Positions 1-11,951 of a stretch of DNA of 64,000 nucleotides are shown here, piece by piece; position 1 is the first letter of the stretch, and each line of letters starts with the position of its first letter. Made by a program: the position numbers and the translations under genes. The stretch is from Centropus unirufus (Eukaryota > Chordata > Aves > Cuculiformes > Centropidae), in NCBI GenBank assembly GCA_013397695.1, contig VYZI01000040.1, forward strand, positions 1,913,968 through 1,977,967, given 5' to 3'. The notes beneath the pieces were generated by a model. It was given only the letters and a program-made list of their open reading frames with translations, did not search any database and was not told the origin of the DNA.

Positions 1-1924
1 ATACGTCAACAACTTCCTTTCTTCCTATAATGGCAGGAAACCCAACATAAGTTTTGCTATTGCCGTTTCAGCAGTGAGTATGACTGAATGCTGTTATCAT
101 ATTGTGCCTCCATTCCTACACCAAGATAATCTAAGACAGAAGAGTCATTTCACATCCCTCATTTCAGAGCTTTTAATTGATGTACACAAGCCTGCTCCAT
201 CCATCTTGAGCGCAGCAGAGGGCACATTTACAACACATCTCCCCACCCCAGGAAATTTCAGGAGGAAGAAGCAGCAATTAGTTCCTCCTAAATAAATCAC
301 CTCTCCATCCCAAAAGTGAAATGACAGATAGCAAGTTTCCCAAGAAGATAACAGTCAGAATGTACTTATTTTCAAGGCACTGACAAGGGACTCCCTACTT
401 TAATAACAGCTCAAACTCATTGTCTGCTGGCTGTAGCTCAAATATTCATTAAATTCTGTAAGACCATGAACGGGCATTTTCTACTGTAGACAAAAACCAG
501 TTCCATGGCAATCTGCACAAAGCCAAGTCTGATGTAGTTTGGCTCTGGCTTGCTCCTGCTCTAAGTTTCTCACCCTTTGAAGTCCCTAATATGCCCCATT
601 CTCTTGAGCCTTTTATTCAGCCAGCACGATACCAAGCAGAGTGCTTATGAATAACTTATTTATTAATAAATTGTTAACTTTAAGTTTAGTTATCACTGAG
701 ATCTCTATTATTTAGTCAAGCGTAGTAAAAATTGACTAGTCAGCCACTCTAACCCAGAGATGAAGGAGGAAAGGAGGAAAAGGGAACCACAGATGGATAA
801 ACCAGTAATCCAAGCATGATTTCCAATGCCTCATTTCCTGGGAAATGAGATTAAAAGTTTGTGAAAAGATTTCACTCCAACTTCTGCTTTACATATTGTC
901 ATGTTCCACTTCAAGGCCTACTGACATCTTGGAAGGTCTCCTAAGAGCGTTCAGCAGAGATCAAGCTCTAAGCCTTTCTGCCCTTGTGCACTTCTAAAGG
1001 TTTCTCTTTAGATGTCAGTCTTGTTTCAAGAAGTGTGATGGGTTCCAGTGACTTGAAACACGGTCCAGAATGACGTACCAGCTTACGTAACCAGCTTAAC
1101 TTTAAACATGTCATTCCTTTTGTTTTAGTTGGATCCCTTACAAGCCAGATGAAAAACTGTATAAGTTGTGTGTAACACCCAATTCAAATTCTCTGAAAAG
1201 ACACACTGAAAAGCCACTGAACACAGAAGTCACTAACATCTCTTCTTAAAAATGTCAGGAAATTTTATGATACTGTGACATATCATGAGGTCACAGAATT
1301 TGAGATACAAAAGCACAATTCAACATGAAGAAAGCTAATTCATGTATCAAGCAACATTTTTGAGAGCCCATTTTCTATTCAATTTTAATCAGCTTGACTG
1401 AGCAGAGATCTAAAACTTACTATGCCAGAAGAGATACGCCAGGACTTGCTCTATTTCTGAGGCATCTTGAATAGCGTCTATTCACATCTCTCTTACTGCA
1501 TAATTAATATTTTTTATTTCAAAATCCATTAACATTGATTTACACAGTTAACTTTATAAAGATCTAGCTTAAAAAAATAAGTCTGAAAGACACTATTCGG
1601 GTTTCTCTACATGCAGCTGTAACATATGCAACAATGCAGAAATACCCAGTGTACATAAACCCAAACACTGAACCATCAAAGTTTTTCAGTGCTGAACTGT
1701 GCTTCCAGATTTTTGTGGGACAGAATCCTCCGATTTTTATCTTTCCAAGCAAAATAATATATATAAGAAATAGAAAATACTGTATTTCCCCTTTTTTACA
1801 TGGAAAATAAGAAAATATTACCCAAAGCATTTTGAAAGAAACACAGCATGGATTGTTAGTATTAGGGCAGATCATTTGTTTTGATTAGAAGTACCTTCAG
1901 TGCAAGATTTTGCTAGACACATAC
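1..1924 (-). other. CCNY: CCNY intron downstream of the 36-nt exon (partial)
   Basis: This is the 5' part of the CCNY intron that follows the exon at 1925-1960; its 3' end lies beyond the left edge. The donor at 1924-1923 reads CAG|GTATGT on the minus strand. The next CCNY exon should begin by completing an Arg codon and encode the acidic stretch leading into the cyclin box. I searched both strands for that sequence here and did not find it. No repeat or RNA gene was recognised. The stretch is AT-rich and ordinary. Confidence 0.8.
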
Positions 1925-1960
1925 CTGTTTTTGATGTGGTAATATATTGCAAGAGCTACA
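1925..1960 (-). CDS. CCNY: Cyclin Y, internal 36-nt coding exon (start of the cyclin fold)
   Basis: On the minus strand a pyrimidine-rich acceptor (TATTTTTCTTTACAG) precedes 36 nt, and a strong donor (CAG|GTATGT) follows. Entering in phase 1 (the T completes TGT, Cys, from the preceding exon), it encodes VALAIYYHIKN and the first two bases of an Arg codon. This is the highly conserved segment just before the cyclin box of cyclin Y, which activates CDK14 and CDK16 at the plasma membrane and supports LRP6 phosphorylation in Wnt signalling (known for the family). The paralogue CCNYL1 reads VTLAIYYH here from memory, so Val-Ala favours CCNY. Length 36 keeps the frame if the exon is skipped. The other two frames give a stop or an unrelated peptide. 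The rest of the cyclin box must lie left of the window. Confidence 0.95.
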
Positions 1961-4900
1961 CTGTAAAGAAAAATACAGAGTTAATATTGCAGGACTGTTA
2001 AATAATATTATTTGTCATATTAACATGCACATTTAAAACTTAGCACAATGCATGACAAAAAGTATGCTCTGTTGAGCAGACTTCTTTCTGTTCGTTATTG
2101 GGTATAAAAAATACTGTTTTAAATAGACAATTTTATATTTGATCATTCTGAATCCCTCTTTTTCACTAGTAATGAAATACCTTACACAAAAATCCTCATA
2201 TTCCACGTATCTTCTGTTTAATGCCCTACTCCCCTAAAGTTAATGATAAAACTCCCATTGCCTTCCAAGGTTGAAGATAAAGGCATCACGGGCATTTGCA
2301 CATTCTCCTTTGTTGTTTGCTAATGCCGTCAGGCTAACATGAAATGTTGTAACCACCACTAGGTTACCATTTTTTATGTAAATCCATTAACTTTTCGTTG
2401 TCTTTCTATGTAGTTACTCATATACCAGCCACAAATACCAGGTTCCTACAGGTTTATAACATCAAATTACTTATTTTAAATCTGGAAAGACAACTCCTTG
2501 AATAACTTACCGCATTATGTGTTTCCCATGTTCTCAACCACACACCCAAGTACCTCTTTTTATATTCTGCACAAAGCCAAAATGTGTCCTTATATTCACT
2601 GAAAGCTAAGATTTTAATTATGTCTATAACTAACTTGCCTCATTCACATTTGAGACTCAAGAAAATCAAGACACGGCTTCTCACAGTTATTCTCCGGTTT
2701 CTAACTCACGACTCCAGCTTTATCGAAGGACACATGCTCTACACACAACAGAATTCTACTGAAGGATAAAAGAGAACCAGCATCCTCCCTACCTCTTTCA
2801 GCTGTACAGAACTTCGCTAAAGTTCAAAGGGAAGGAGGGAGTTCACCAATTCTGTTGTCACTGATGCTGACAAGGTGTTTTGTCAGTGATTCATTGTAAG
2901 ATGTTTGTCTTATACTGACACAAAATTTGTCCCCTTTCCTTTTCCATCAAAGGAGTCAATCTGCTGCGCTGAAATTCTATTCCAAATTTTTTACATGAAA
3001 GCTGACACACTGCATGTTAGGAAAATTATATGTTGGAGGTACCCTATTAGTCAAATTGCAAATTATTCCAGATTTGGCTGGGTTTTTTTTGTTTTGAGCA
3101 GCCATGTAGTGGAAAATATTTTTATTGTTTGAGAGTAAATATGTTTTACTAACTTTGTATGAGCATTACAGCTTTTAGCTGACTGCATTAAAAGTCTCTA
3201 GATTATAAACTCTTATAGATTTTATTTTTTTCTATAGAGAAATATTTAAGGAATTAAGAAACACTATGTACCATGGGCATTTGAAGGACACAGTCCCCAT
3301 TGAGCACAAAAAAGCACAAAAAAATTATGGCTAAATTTTATTTGACTGAAAGCTATTGAAAAAATCAATTATTCATAGAAGTTAATTTTAAATTATGCCC
3401 CTAGAAACACACTTGCAGCTCCAGTTCGCTTTATGCACGTAGAAATAAGAATTGATGGTCCCTGTCCATAGGGTAACATTTGTAACAGAGTAACTCAGGT
3501 CCGAGTTTCACTCTCCTGCTCATACACTGGTAGAGTTAGCACTCAGTGTGCAGGAATGAAGCTTATGAAGCTTTCCATCACCTTACTCTGCCCAGCCCAC
3601 TCATGCTGCAGATCTCCAGCAGATGTGCTAATATTTTAAAGATACCAGTGCATAACATCAGCCAGAAGAAATAAATGAGCTGGATGAAATACATCCCTCA
3701 GATTTACCTATGTGCAACAGTCATTTATCTGCAGAAACCGCCGGGATGGGGACAACAAATGAAGTTGTACTACCAAAGCAATAATCCTGCAATCTCCTCA
3801 CCCTTAAATCTCTTAAATGTGCTGCCAGACAAGAGAGAAGAGGAGGAAAAGACTCCTCACCCAGAAGCTTCATGTGCCAGAGTCCAGTTTCTCACCCCAC
3901 ATAACCTCTTTTTAAACTCTCTCACCCCTTGCAGCTTTCAACCCTTCCCATGCTGGCAAGCTGGCCCCAGCCCAGCAGAATTCCCAGGCAGACACAGTCC
4001 TGGCTCTTCCAGCTTTGTGTGTGTCTTCTCCTCCCTACAGATCTGCCCCCTACCACACATCTGGAGTCTCCCAAGCATCACCACGTTGCTCCCAACAAGC
4101 TTGTCTTTCTACCTCTTCTTTCACCAGGCTGCTGCTGGCCGCTGCCCATGGCCGCTGAAAATGTTTCTCAGTGGCTGCAGCCAACTGAACCAATCCTCTC
4201 CACAAACAGCCTCCCTTCCAGTGCCACAAGCGACCCGAAATCCCCCAGGAAGGCTGCACTTAAAATATCTGCAGGTAAAGGATTTTAGAGCAGAAGTAAG
4301 GGAATCCAGGAGGAAAAAACAACATCCCAAAAACTAATATCATCCTTCCCGTGTTCATCTGAATTATTTTTCAGTTATTAATAAAGGAAATCTGCGGAAA
4401 AGCAAGGTTATATTTCAAGCAGAAATAGCTGAAGAGGTATTAGACATCTATTTAACAGCAAATCCCTTCTGCACTCCTCTCCTTTTTTCTTAAAATGAAA
4501 AATTAAGAACATGTTTTAGTGACCATGAGCAGTACAAATTCCCTTGAATGTGTTAGTTTGAATATCTTCATCTCTCATTTAAGTACCTTTGTGCACAAAC
4601 TTTGTTTGTCTTAATGAATTTTTGCATTTGTGTACACCGAGGTTGCCATCCTATGCAGATGCCTGAGCATCTGTTCCCTCATTTTTCCCCTTACTGTACA
4701 AAATGTGTAGAACAATACACTATAAATTTCATTTTTCTCCAAATGTAAAAAGGCATCAGTGAAACCTGAAGTGAACATCTGAGACATCACCCAAGAGTAA
4801 GCCCATGTGCGAACCACACACAAAGATCCCCACTTTAATAAACTGCCAATGCCCATGCACTCAGTAAGGAAATTAACCTGGAGGCAATTAATTTCCTTTT

Positions 4901-5284
4901 CAAACAGAAAACTGGAAGGAAGGCTAAGCAAAAAGCACTTTCTCATGAAGAGAAATGAGCTCTTTGATTTCAGGATATTTCAGATAATTTCTATATCCTG
5001 GATAAATAAGTACTCAAGGAAGTTTTAAGAACTCATCCAAATGTTATTTGTTGCTTTCTGGTGAGACATGGAGTATCGGGAGTTTGTCTCTGCATGGAAC
5101 TCAAATCAGAGTAACATCCTTTGCTCATGCTATTCACTGCCACTGAATCATGACTGGATTAAAAAAAAATTACTACTTCAAAATTTAAGACTTGTGAAGC
5201 GTGCTTAGTAACAACCCAGAACACTTTGTAAATACATGCATATACATAACGTATATTCTAGCAAAAAACAATTATGAAACCCAC
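1961..5284 (-). other. CCNY: CCNY intron (about 3.3 kb)
   Basis: This complete intron lies between the 101-nt and 36-nt exons. It starts at donor ATG|GTGGGT and ends at acceptor CTTTACAG. The split Cys codon TG|T matches across it, so no coding exon is missing. The longest open frame inside (about 3675-4337, + strand) is proline- and serine-rich in a locally C/T-rich stretch and shows no family resemblance. No mobile element was recognised. Confidence 0.85.
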
Positions 5285-5385
5285 CATTTGATGGTATACT
5301 TGAGGTTTGGTTGACTGACTGTGCTGTCATCCAGGAAAATTGTGGAGCAGGAACTGTACTTCCTTCTCAACTGCCCAGGAGGATG
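5285..5385 (-). CDS. CCNY: Cyclin Y, internal 101-nt coding exon (14-3-3 phosphosite region)
   Basis: The minus strand shows acceptor GTTTTTCATAG, then 101 nt, then donor ATG|GTGGGT. The exon begins at a codon boundary (after the His ending the 35-nt exon) and encodes 33 residues plus TG of a Cys codon. It runs HPPGQLRRKYSSCS, then TIFLDDSTVSQPNLKYTIK. This is nearly identical to cyclin Y. The Leu-Arg after GQ differs from the Ile-Ala I recall in human CCNY, while HPPGQ, KYTIK and the flanking exons separate it from CCNYL1. In the human protein the serine two residues after Tyr (Ser100) is phosphorylated and, with Ser326, recruits 14-3-3 and promotes CDK14/16 binding; that Ser is present here. 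The donor has G at +3 rather than A, a weaker but accepted variant. Skipping would shift the frame. Confidence 0.97.
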
Positions 5386-7255
5386 CTATGAAAAACATGT
5401 GAAAGAACAATGGCAATTATGTAATACCAAAACAATTTTCTGAGGAGATGTAAGAATTCAGAAAAAACAAATTGTCTCTCACAGTGACACACACAGTAAT
5501 GTGATTATGTTCTGAAGCAGTTCAAAAAGTTGAGATAATTACCAGTGCAAAAGTCACAACAATCTCTGCCTGAGCCTCCCCTAATGCTTTCAATTCCCAA
5601 TCTCCCCACCATCCCACCTTCCCCAGAAATCATGCAAAAACCTTTGTGCAAAATTACTCAAATTAAATACATATAATTGGAAAGCAAACACAAAAACAAG
5701 ACTGATGTTTCTGTCCTCATTTCAAAAGAATGAAGTGAAAAAGTAAGAAAGAAGTCATGTTAAAAATAAAGAACAATTTAAACACAGATACAAAATCATG
5801 CTTGGAGAAAAGAGAATTAAAAAACAACAAAACATACACACAACAATAAAAAAATCTAATTGACATAGGGGAAGATATCTTCACAGTAGAACTACTAACA
5901 AAGCTTTAAAAATTAATAGGGAAAAATCAGAAAATTAATTCATCAAGAATAGATTGCTATTAAGAGCAAAACTGATCAAAGAATGCAAGAAGTAGATATG
6001 GAAATAAACAATCAACAACATATCTTAATAGAAAAAGTTTTCAGATTTCAATCCTAGTTCTGTAGTACCATAGGAAATCACTGGAAAGCTCAGCCACAAA
6101 CCCACATTTGATAATGCTGCTTATTTCTGAAGATTTTTTTTTTTGGAGCAAGCTCCCCCTTCACCTGTTCAGAGCAGCCAGCATAGATTAAAGAGATCTA
6201 TTTCATCATATCTGCCAACAGCTATCACAGCCAGTAACGCTCTGATTTTATCCTTGCTTATTTGACCCACACAAGTGAAGAACTTGACCAAGAGCCTGTG
6301 TCAGTGGACTTAAGATCAGTCAAATTACATGTTTAACTTACAAGAGAAGAGATTTAAAATTCAGTTTGCACATCTGCATGGCCATCTGAATTTGCAGCTT
6401 TTCAGTGGAAAGACCAACGTCAATGCCAGCGGTGGAATCCACATCTAGTAACTCAGAGCAACTGAGTACACAGGCCATGGTCCCACAACTCCTACCTCAA
6501 GATATTTTCCCCTGCCTAATTTCTGAAACAGATATTAGTTCAAGTGCCAGCGCTCCATCCTCTCACTAATGTTTCATTTTCCATAGGCAGAAGACTTCTT
6601 AGCAGCATTCGTTAGTAACAGAACAGACAGACTCTGGGTAAAACCTAGGTGCATCCAAGTCATCTTTCTGTTTTTCCCAAGCGTGAGCAAAAGAGCATTC
6701 AAAGTCTTCATTTTTATTAAAGAAAATTATTTTCTGAAGTTGTTGCAATTTTAAGTAACATTACGTTCAAATGATTTTCAAGTTCACCAACAAATTCTAT
6801 CAAGGTCCTCACCTGACCAAATAAATTTGCCGGATGAACTGCTTTGCTTGGAAATGAAAAGAATTACTGAGAAAAATGAAAAATATTATCTCCCCTCCAA
6901 AATACTCCAGGAGTTTGAAAGCTACTCTGTAATACTTTGAAAGCTCATAATGTACCCACCTTCCAAGCTATTATCTGTTAAGCAAAGCAAGAAACAGAAA
7001 ATTTAGAAGCCCTGGAAGCATTAATGCCATAAAATGTATTACCGAGCATTCATGAAGACGGAAAGAATGACTAGGGGACTGGTGATTTATAGGTCTTATT
7101 TTGCCACAGCTTAAATCAAATTGCTGGATTAGACTGTTGAGTACCTTCCGCAGGCATGACAAAGGGAAAGCAACTTAAAACCAACCGAAAATGAGACTGT
7201 TCAGTGATTGGAAAAGAAAAAAGTGGAGGTACAGACATTTCAGCACCATTATTGC

Positions 7256-7276
7256 AAAAAAAAAAAAAAAAAAAAA
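7256..7276. repeat. Poly(A) tract
   Basis: A run of 21 A residues inside a CCNY intron. No SINE or processed pseudogene body was recognised next to it. Confidence 0.95.
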
Positions 7277-8639
7277 GGCACATAGAAAGTTCCAATTCTA
7301 TATTTTAAGTGTCAACATGCTTTAAAGATTTAGATAAAATGTAAGATAAATGCACTGGATTCATTCAAGGCAAGCATGAGTAAAAGCAGAAAACGGCTCT
7401 GTAGCAACACCACTATCAGATTTAAATTTTCTTATGTAAACAGCACTCCAACATTTGATGCATGTCAATACTTAGAGCCACACATCTTATTTCTGAAACA
7501 ACCACATCACAGAACTCTCCATGGTTTTCAGCCCACACCACACTTCATTAGGCTTAGATCTTTTCACACTTCAGAAAAATATGTGGTGTCTCATGCCTCA
7601 CTTTTTTTTCGTAACAACTTGGCAAAAAGGGATACCTCTCCCAGTCTGAAAAATGGTGCCAAGAGTAAGCCTACTATCTTGGGCGTACATACACACGCCA
7701 CGTGAATAACGAACCTACCCGTAGATCAACATTCCCAGCTTCTACTCTGACGTCCAACTGCAGCCATATGGTGCGCCAGGTAACAGATTTTTTGCCTTTT
7801 CCAAATTACTGGAAAACAAGCTCAGTTTCATATTCTAGCTTGACTAAGCTGGAAGACATCTCAAGTCCCACAGCACAGTCAAACATGCAAGTTTTAAAAC
7901 CACAGAGCTTTAATTACTCCGCTTAAAACTGCAAGATGTGCTCTCTTTATTGACTTGTTACCATTCAACAGCAAGATTCTGTACTTGCTTTTGGTTTGCA
8001 ATTTTATGTTAGAGTTGGAAAGATTTTGAGCTTCCAGTGTACTTTTTTTGTTAATAGCAGACACAGGCTTTTGTGAACCTCCATTAAATGCTGCACAGGA
8101 ACCTTCTCCGTCTTTGCAAAGGTTACTGAGGCGATACCCAGTAACCTCCTTGTCCTCTGCCACTTTGCAGGTATAAACCAAATGGAGGCAAAGAGTCCCT
8201 CTCCAAACAGATGACTTCTTCATTTATATTGAGAAGCATTATGTAAGTGTGGAAAATAGTATGGAGCACATTTTAAATAGGTCTCATCTGACTACAAAAG
8301 TCTTCCAATTGGACATGTTGTAGAGACTCTAAGCAAGAAAACCCAGAGGAACTGAGGAAGAATATAGGGCCTCTGAAGAAATTAGCCAAACAATCTAACA
8401 TTATGGGCTCCTTCTCAGGTTCGGTCCCACCATTAAGGCTCACGGGGAGGAAGGAAGACTGGCATAGCTCCTTTTCTAAATCTTCATATAGAAACATGAC
8501 TGTGAGTACAGGACACGCATAACCTTGGCAGCCTACTTGAAATATTACAAATTAAAAGCACCTTGTCAACATGAAGTGGGATTCACTTTGGATGTACTTG
8601 AACTTGCAGTATTAATATTTTTGTACCCAAGCTGAGACT

Positions 8640-9740
8640 CGGTAGATGTCATGCTTCTCAACATCAAGAAGACTTCTGACTTCACCTTTCATAAAATTCC
8701 CAAAGGGCAGAACAAGAAAAACATGACAGGTAAAAAACTACTTGGTAAACTACACTTTGGTTACCCAGAGATCACTTTCAACTTGGAAAGGCTGAAGTAT
8801 GGGACAATTCACAGAGGTCTGGTGAACTCAATATAAAACATTGAGCAACAACTTTGATAATAGAGGCAAGGTAATCTTTACTGTATTTATAGCTGGCATC
8901 AACTTGTGGAGGACTAAAAAAATTCTTAGAAAACAAGGCTACAATCCAGAAGAATTTTGACAAATATGGGAAGTGGTCTGAACAAAAATCTATCCCCGCA
9001 ATCCATTAAGAACAGAAGCAAGGCTGTATGCTTAGAAAAGAACCATCTTTCTAAACATAATATAATACGGTAAGCAACCATGAAGGCTGTCATCAAAAGG
9101 ATGACCTCATGTCATGTCTGGCTCACATGACAACAAATTCCCTGTTTTATAAAATAGGAAATTATCTTATTACAGGATTTATAAATAGAGTTACCATCTA
9201 TACAAAAGGATGGAGTGTCCTAATTTCTGCAGCTGGATTATTATGTCCAGTTTTGACCACCATATTTCAAGAATGATTAATTGTTTTCAGAGAGTCAAGA
9301 GGACAGAGCAGTAAGATTAATCAGAGGCCTGAAAAACTTGGGATTTAGAAGGAAAAACTGAACGAGTGGAGAGGTTCTCCAGGAACAAAGCAACAATATT
9401 GACCTTAAGTCATCTCAAAGAGAGTTCCAAAGAAGGAATTGTTGTTCTCCATGACCACTGTGGCTGGGACAAGAGCAGGATTATACTAAACTAGGGAAAA
9501 TATGAGGGGAGGTGACAGCCAAATAAATAATCATCCCAAACTATCACCTTTGTCTAATGGCAGGGATAGCTTGAGTGACTTGAGCAGTGATCGAATCTCC
9601 ACCACTGTAAGTCATAAAGAAATAAAATAAACATCAAAAAATAGGAATATCTCAGATGCTCTGATTCAAGAAACCAGACTGAACAACTTCTTGAGATGGA
9701 TTCCAGAACAATTTTCTATCATTTTGTGATCTCTTTTGAT
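8640..9740 (+). mobile_element. Ancient, heavily decayed CR1 LINE (ORF2 remnant and 3' end)
   Basis: Around 8643-8700 the + strand reads DVMLLNIKKTSDFTFHKIP. This aligns residue by residue with the CR1 reverse transcriptase segment around LDFSKAFDTVSHSIL, of which the younger copy at 24.2 kb is an intact-looking example. At 9225-9345 the DNA (TATGTCCAGTTTTGACC..., then ...GAGGACAGAGCAGTAAGATTAATC) matches the later ORF2 region. The segment ends with CTTGAGATGGATTCCAG and a degenerate ATTTTGTGATCTC tail at about 9740. Many indels and stops show it is far older than the copies at 23.6 and 61 kb. Orientation is antisense to CCNY. The boundaries are approximate and the middle (8.85-9.2 kb) is only weakly recognisable. 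Confidence 0.7.
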
Positions 9741-11888
9741 TAAGAGTATTTGTCAACCTCTACTCCAGAAGCAGTTATTATTTTTCTTATTTCAACCAAA
9801 GATGTTAATTAAGAAATGTTGGCACTATAGGTTTCAATGAACACATGATACCTGTTTTGTGGAATTTCTTTACAGGAAAAGATGTGCAATGGAAAAAATT
9901 GCTTTATAACTTGCTAAGATTTTACAGGTGTTACAAAACAAGCTCTAAGAGATCCAGTTTGATGCCAAGTTAAGCAGCAGTTATTCTCTCTTACACAGCT
10001 AGTACTAAGGAGATAGCACTGCTTTATATTTGTCCCAGCTTTATCCTGAAACTTTCCAAGTCACGTTTAAGATGTTTGAACAATACGATTTACTTGAAGC
10101 TTACATTAAATACTTAGTAGAAACAGAATGGCTTAGTTTACCATCAAAATCATACACGCTCTACAGAACAACTTCTTTGTCCTTGCTGTGAAAGGGGTCA
10201 CAACAAATTCCTAATCATGTCACAATGAGAATACACAAAATGCTGAATACCTCTCAGCTTCAAATTTGTCAGGGAGGCTAAACTGTTAACTGTTTCTTCC
10301 GTTAAAATAATAATTTCAGGATGTTTTGGGGTAGAAACATTAATGGGCACATGTATACTGACAAAAACTCCCACTCAGAATTGACGAGAAGTTGTGCCAT
10401 CCAGCTCTGTCCTGGAACCTCTTCAGCCACACTAGTATGGCACTCTGCCCTAGTGCTCAGCGGGATTCTTTCATTTGGAAGAAACTCTTCCCTAATGAAG
10501 CTATACAGCTTTTGTAGCAGTGCTGGCCTTCAGCCAGCCAGCTTCCAGTCTGGCAGAGCAGCTTTAACCTTTTTCTTGCACTTGTCCATCAAAAGATAAT
10601 TTGCAGCTTCTCTCCTGATAATGATAGTACTGCCTCTTCTTACATCAGACCTGGTGGGAAGTTACTGCATGGTTTTAAAAGGTGCTATTAAGTAATACTT
10701 CCCCCCATAGAAAAATGAAGGCCTGCTTGCAGCCGTCTGTGGAGACGTGCCCATTAGCTTCCAGGCAGTAGAGGCTGGCCAAAATGCTAACAGGCATGCA
10801 AAAGTGCACATGAAGCCAAATTACAAGAGCAGGCAAAACTATCAGAACTGCTTCTAACTTGGAAAAGGGATGTTCCTATCTTTGGTATCTTCTGTTTCTT
10901 TAGGCCACAGTGTAGTTCTAACAACACTTTCTGCAGAAGAAACATGATTCTACAGGTCAACAAAGCATTGCTCAAATCAAGTAAGTCATGTAACACAATT
11001 CTCTGTGTGGCTCTGCAAAGCTGTATATTTCTTTTCACTTTGCATAATTTGATATTATAGCACAACTGTCCACATTTAGTGGCTAGATAGTGGCTGAACA
11101 AAAGCTACAGGAAACTGCGCCATTGTGTGCTTACCTTTCTCTGCCAACATCTACATTAAAGAAAATCCAGTCCAACTCTTAAGCAATACCCATTGTATCT
11201 CATCAGCCTATGACAGGATTCAACCTTGTCCTCAACTGGTCAGTCTCACTAATGTTTGATAATGTTCAAAACTGATGCCTTAGGCTATTTGCAAGATTTT
11301 TGCTCTCAAAGCTTGTCCTTACTTCTGTCAACCATAGAAAACTATCTCAGAGTAGCACTGAGCTCTTGGGGGGCTCAGCAACCACTGTTAAGCTCTTCTG
11401 CAGAACACTTACTTAGCCACTGATAAACCATCCTATTTTACAGAACTGAAAAGATTTCTTTGAAGGCTAAAAGCAGCTCAAAGGCTTATATTTACATTGC
11501 ATACAATTGCTAGTGTTGTGCAGTTTGACCAGAGGGACTACACTAGGCTCCCAGCACAGCAAGTATTACACAGTAGCCTTCTAAAGGAACTTTGCTGTGT
11601 GCTCTCATTCCACCCTGAAAGTTTGGGGTTTTTTTATCCTTCCTTTATCCCCTTAAGAAGATTGCCACTTCATGTAACTTATTGCCTTGGGGCTACCAGG
11701 AGAGGTAAAATTCTTCAACCTAGAGGACAGGAAAAGGAGCAAGGGGCTGAAAGACATAACAATACTGTTTGAAATATTTTTTTCTTAAGTAAGCCATTAA
11801 AGTAAACCTGTTGATTCTAAATTACTGGAAGTCTGAAAAAGCCTCTTAAGCAGCATCTGTTAAGAATGGTATCAGTATAAAGAATCTC

Positions 11889-11951
11889 CTACATAGGCCT
11901 GATGACTCACTAAGGTCCCCTCTAGACCTGTCTTTTTTTGTGATCTTGTAA
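11889..11951 (+). mobile_element. Possible old CR1 3' tail
   Basis: GGCCTGATGACTCACTAAGGTCCCCTCTAGACCTGT followed by TGTGATCTTG resembles the last 60 bases of a decayed CR1 (rapid gatgac...ggtcccttctagacc...ttctgtgattct pattern). No further CR1 sequence is clear upstream, so this is tentative. Confidence 0.35.

Noticed and set aside
1402..1500. Possible extra minus-strand exon ending at a GTAAGTT donor near 1415-1421 (peptide IEQVLAYLFWH)
   Set aside because: It does not match the cyclin Y sequence expected next, the acceptor is poor, and a TGA lies in frame just upstream.
3675..4337. Longest open frame in the window (220 codons, + strand)
   Set aside because: It lies in a CCNY intron. The translation is Pro/Ser/Leu-rich from C/T-rich DNA, has overlapping open frames on both strands, and shows no domain or family resemblance.
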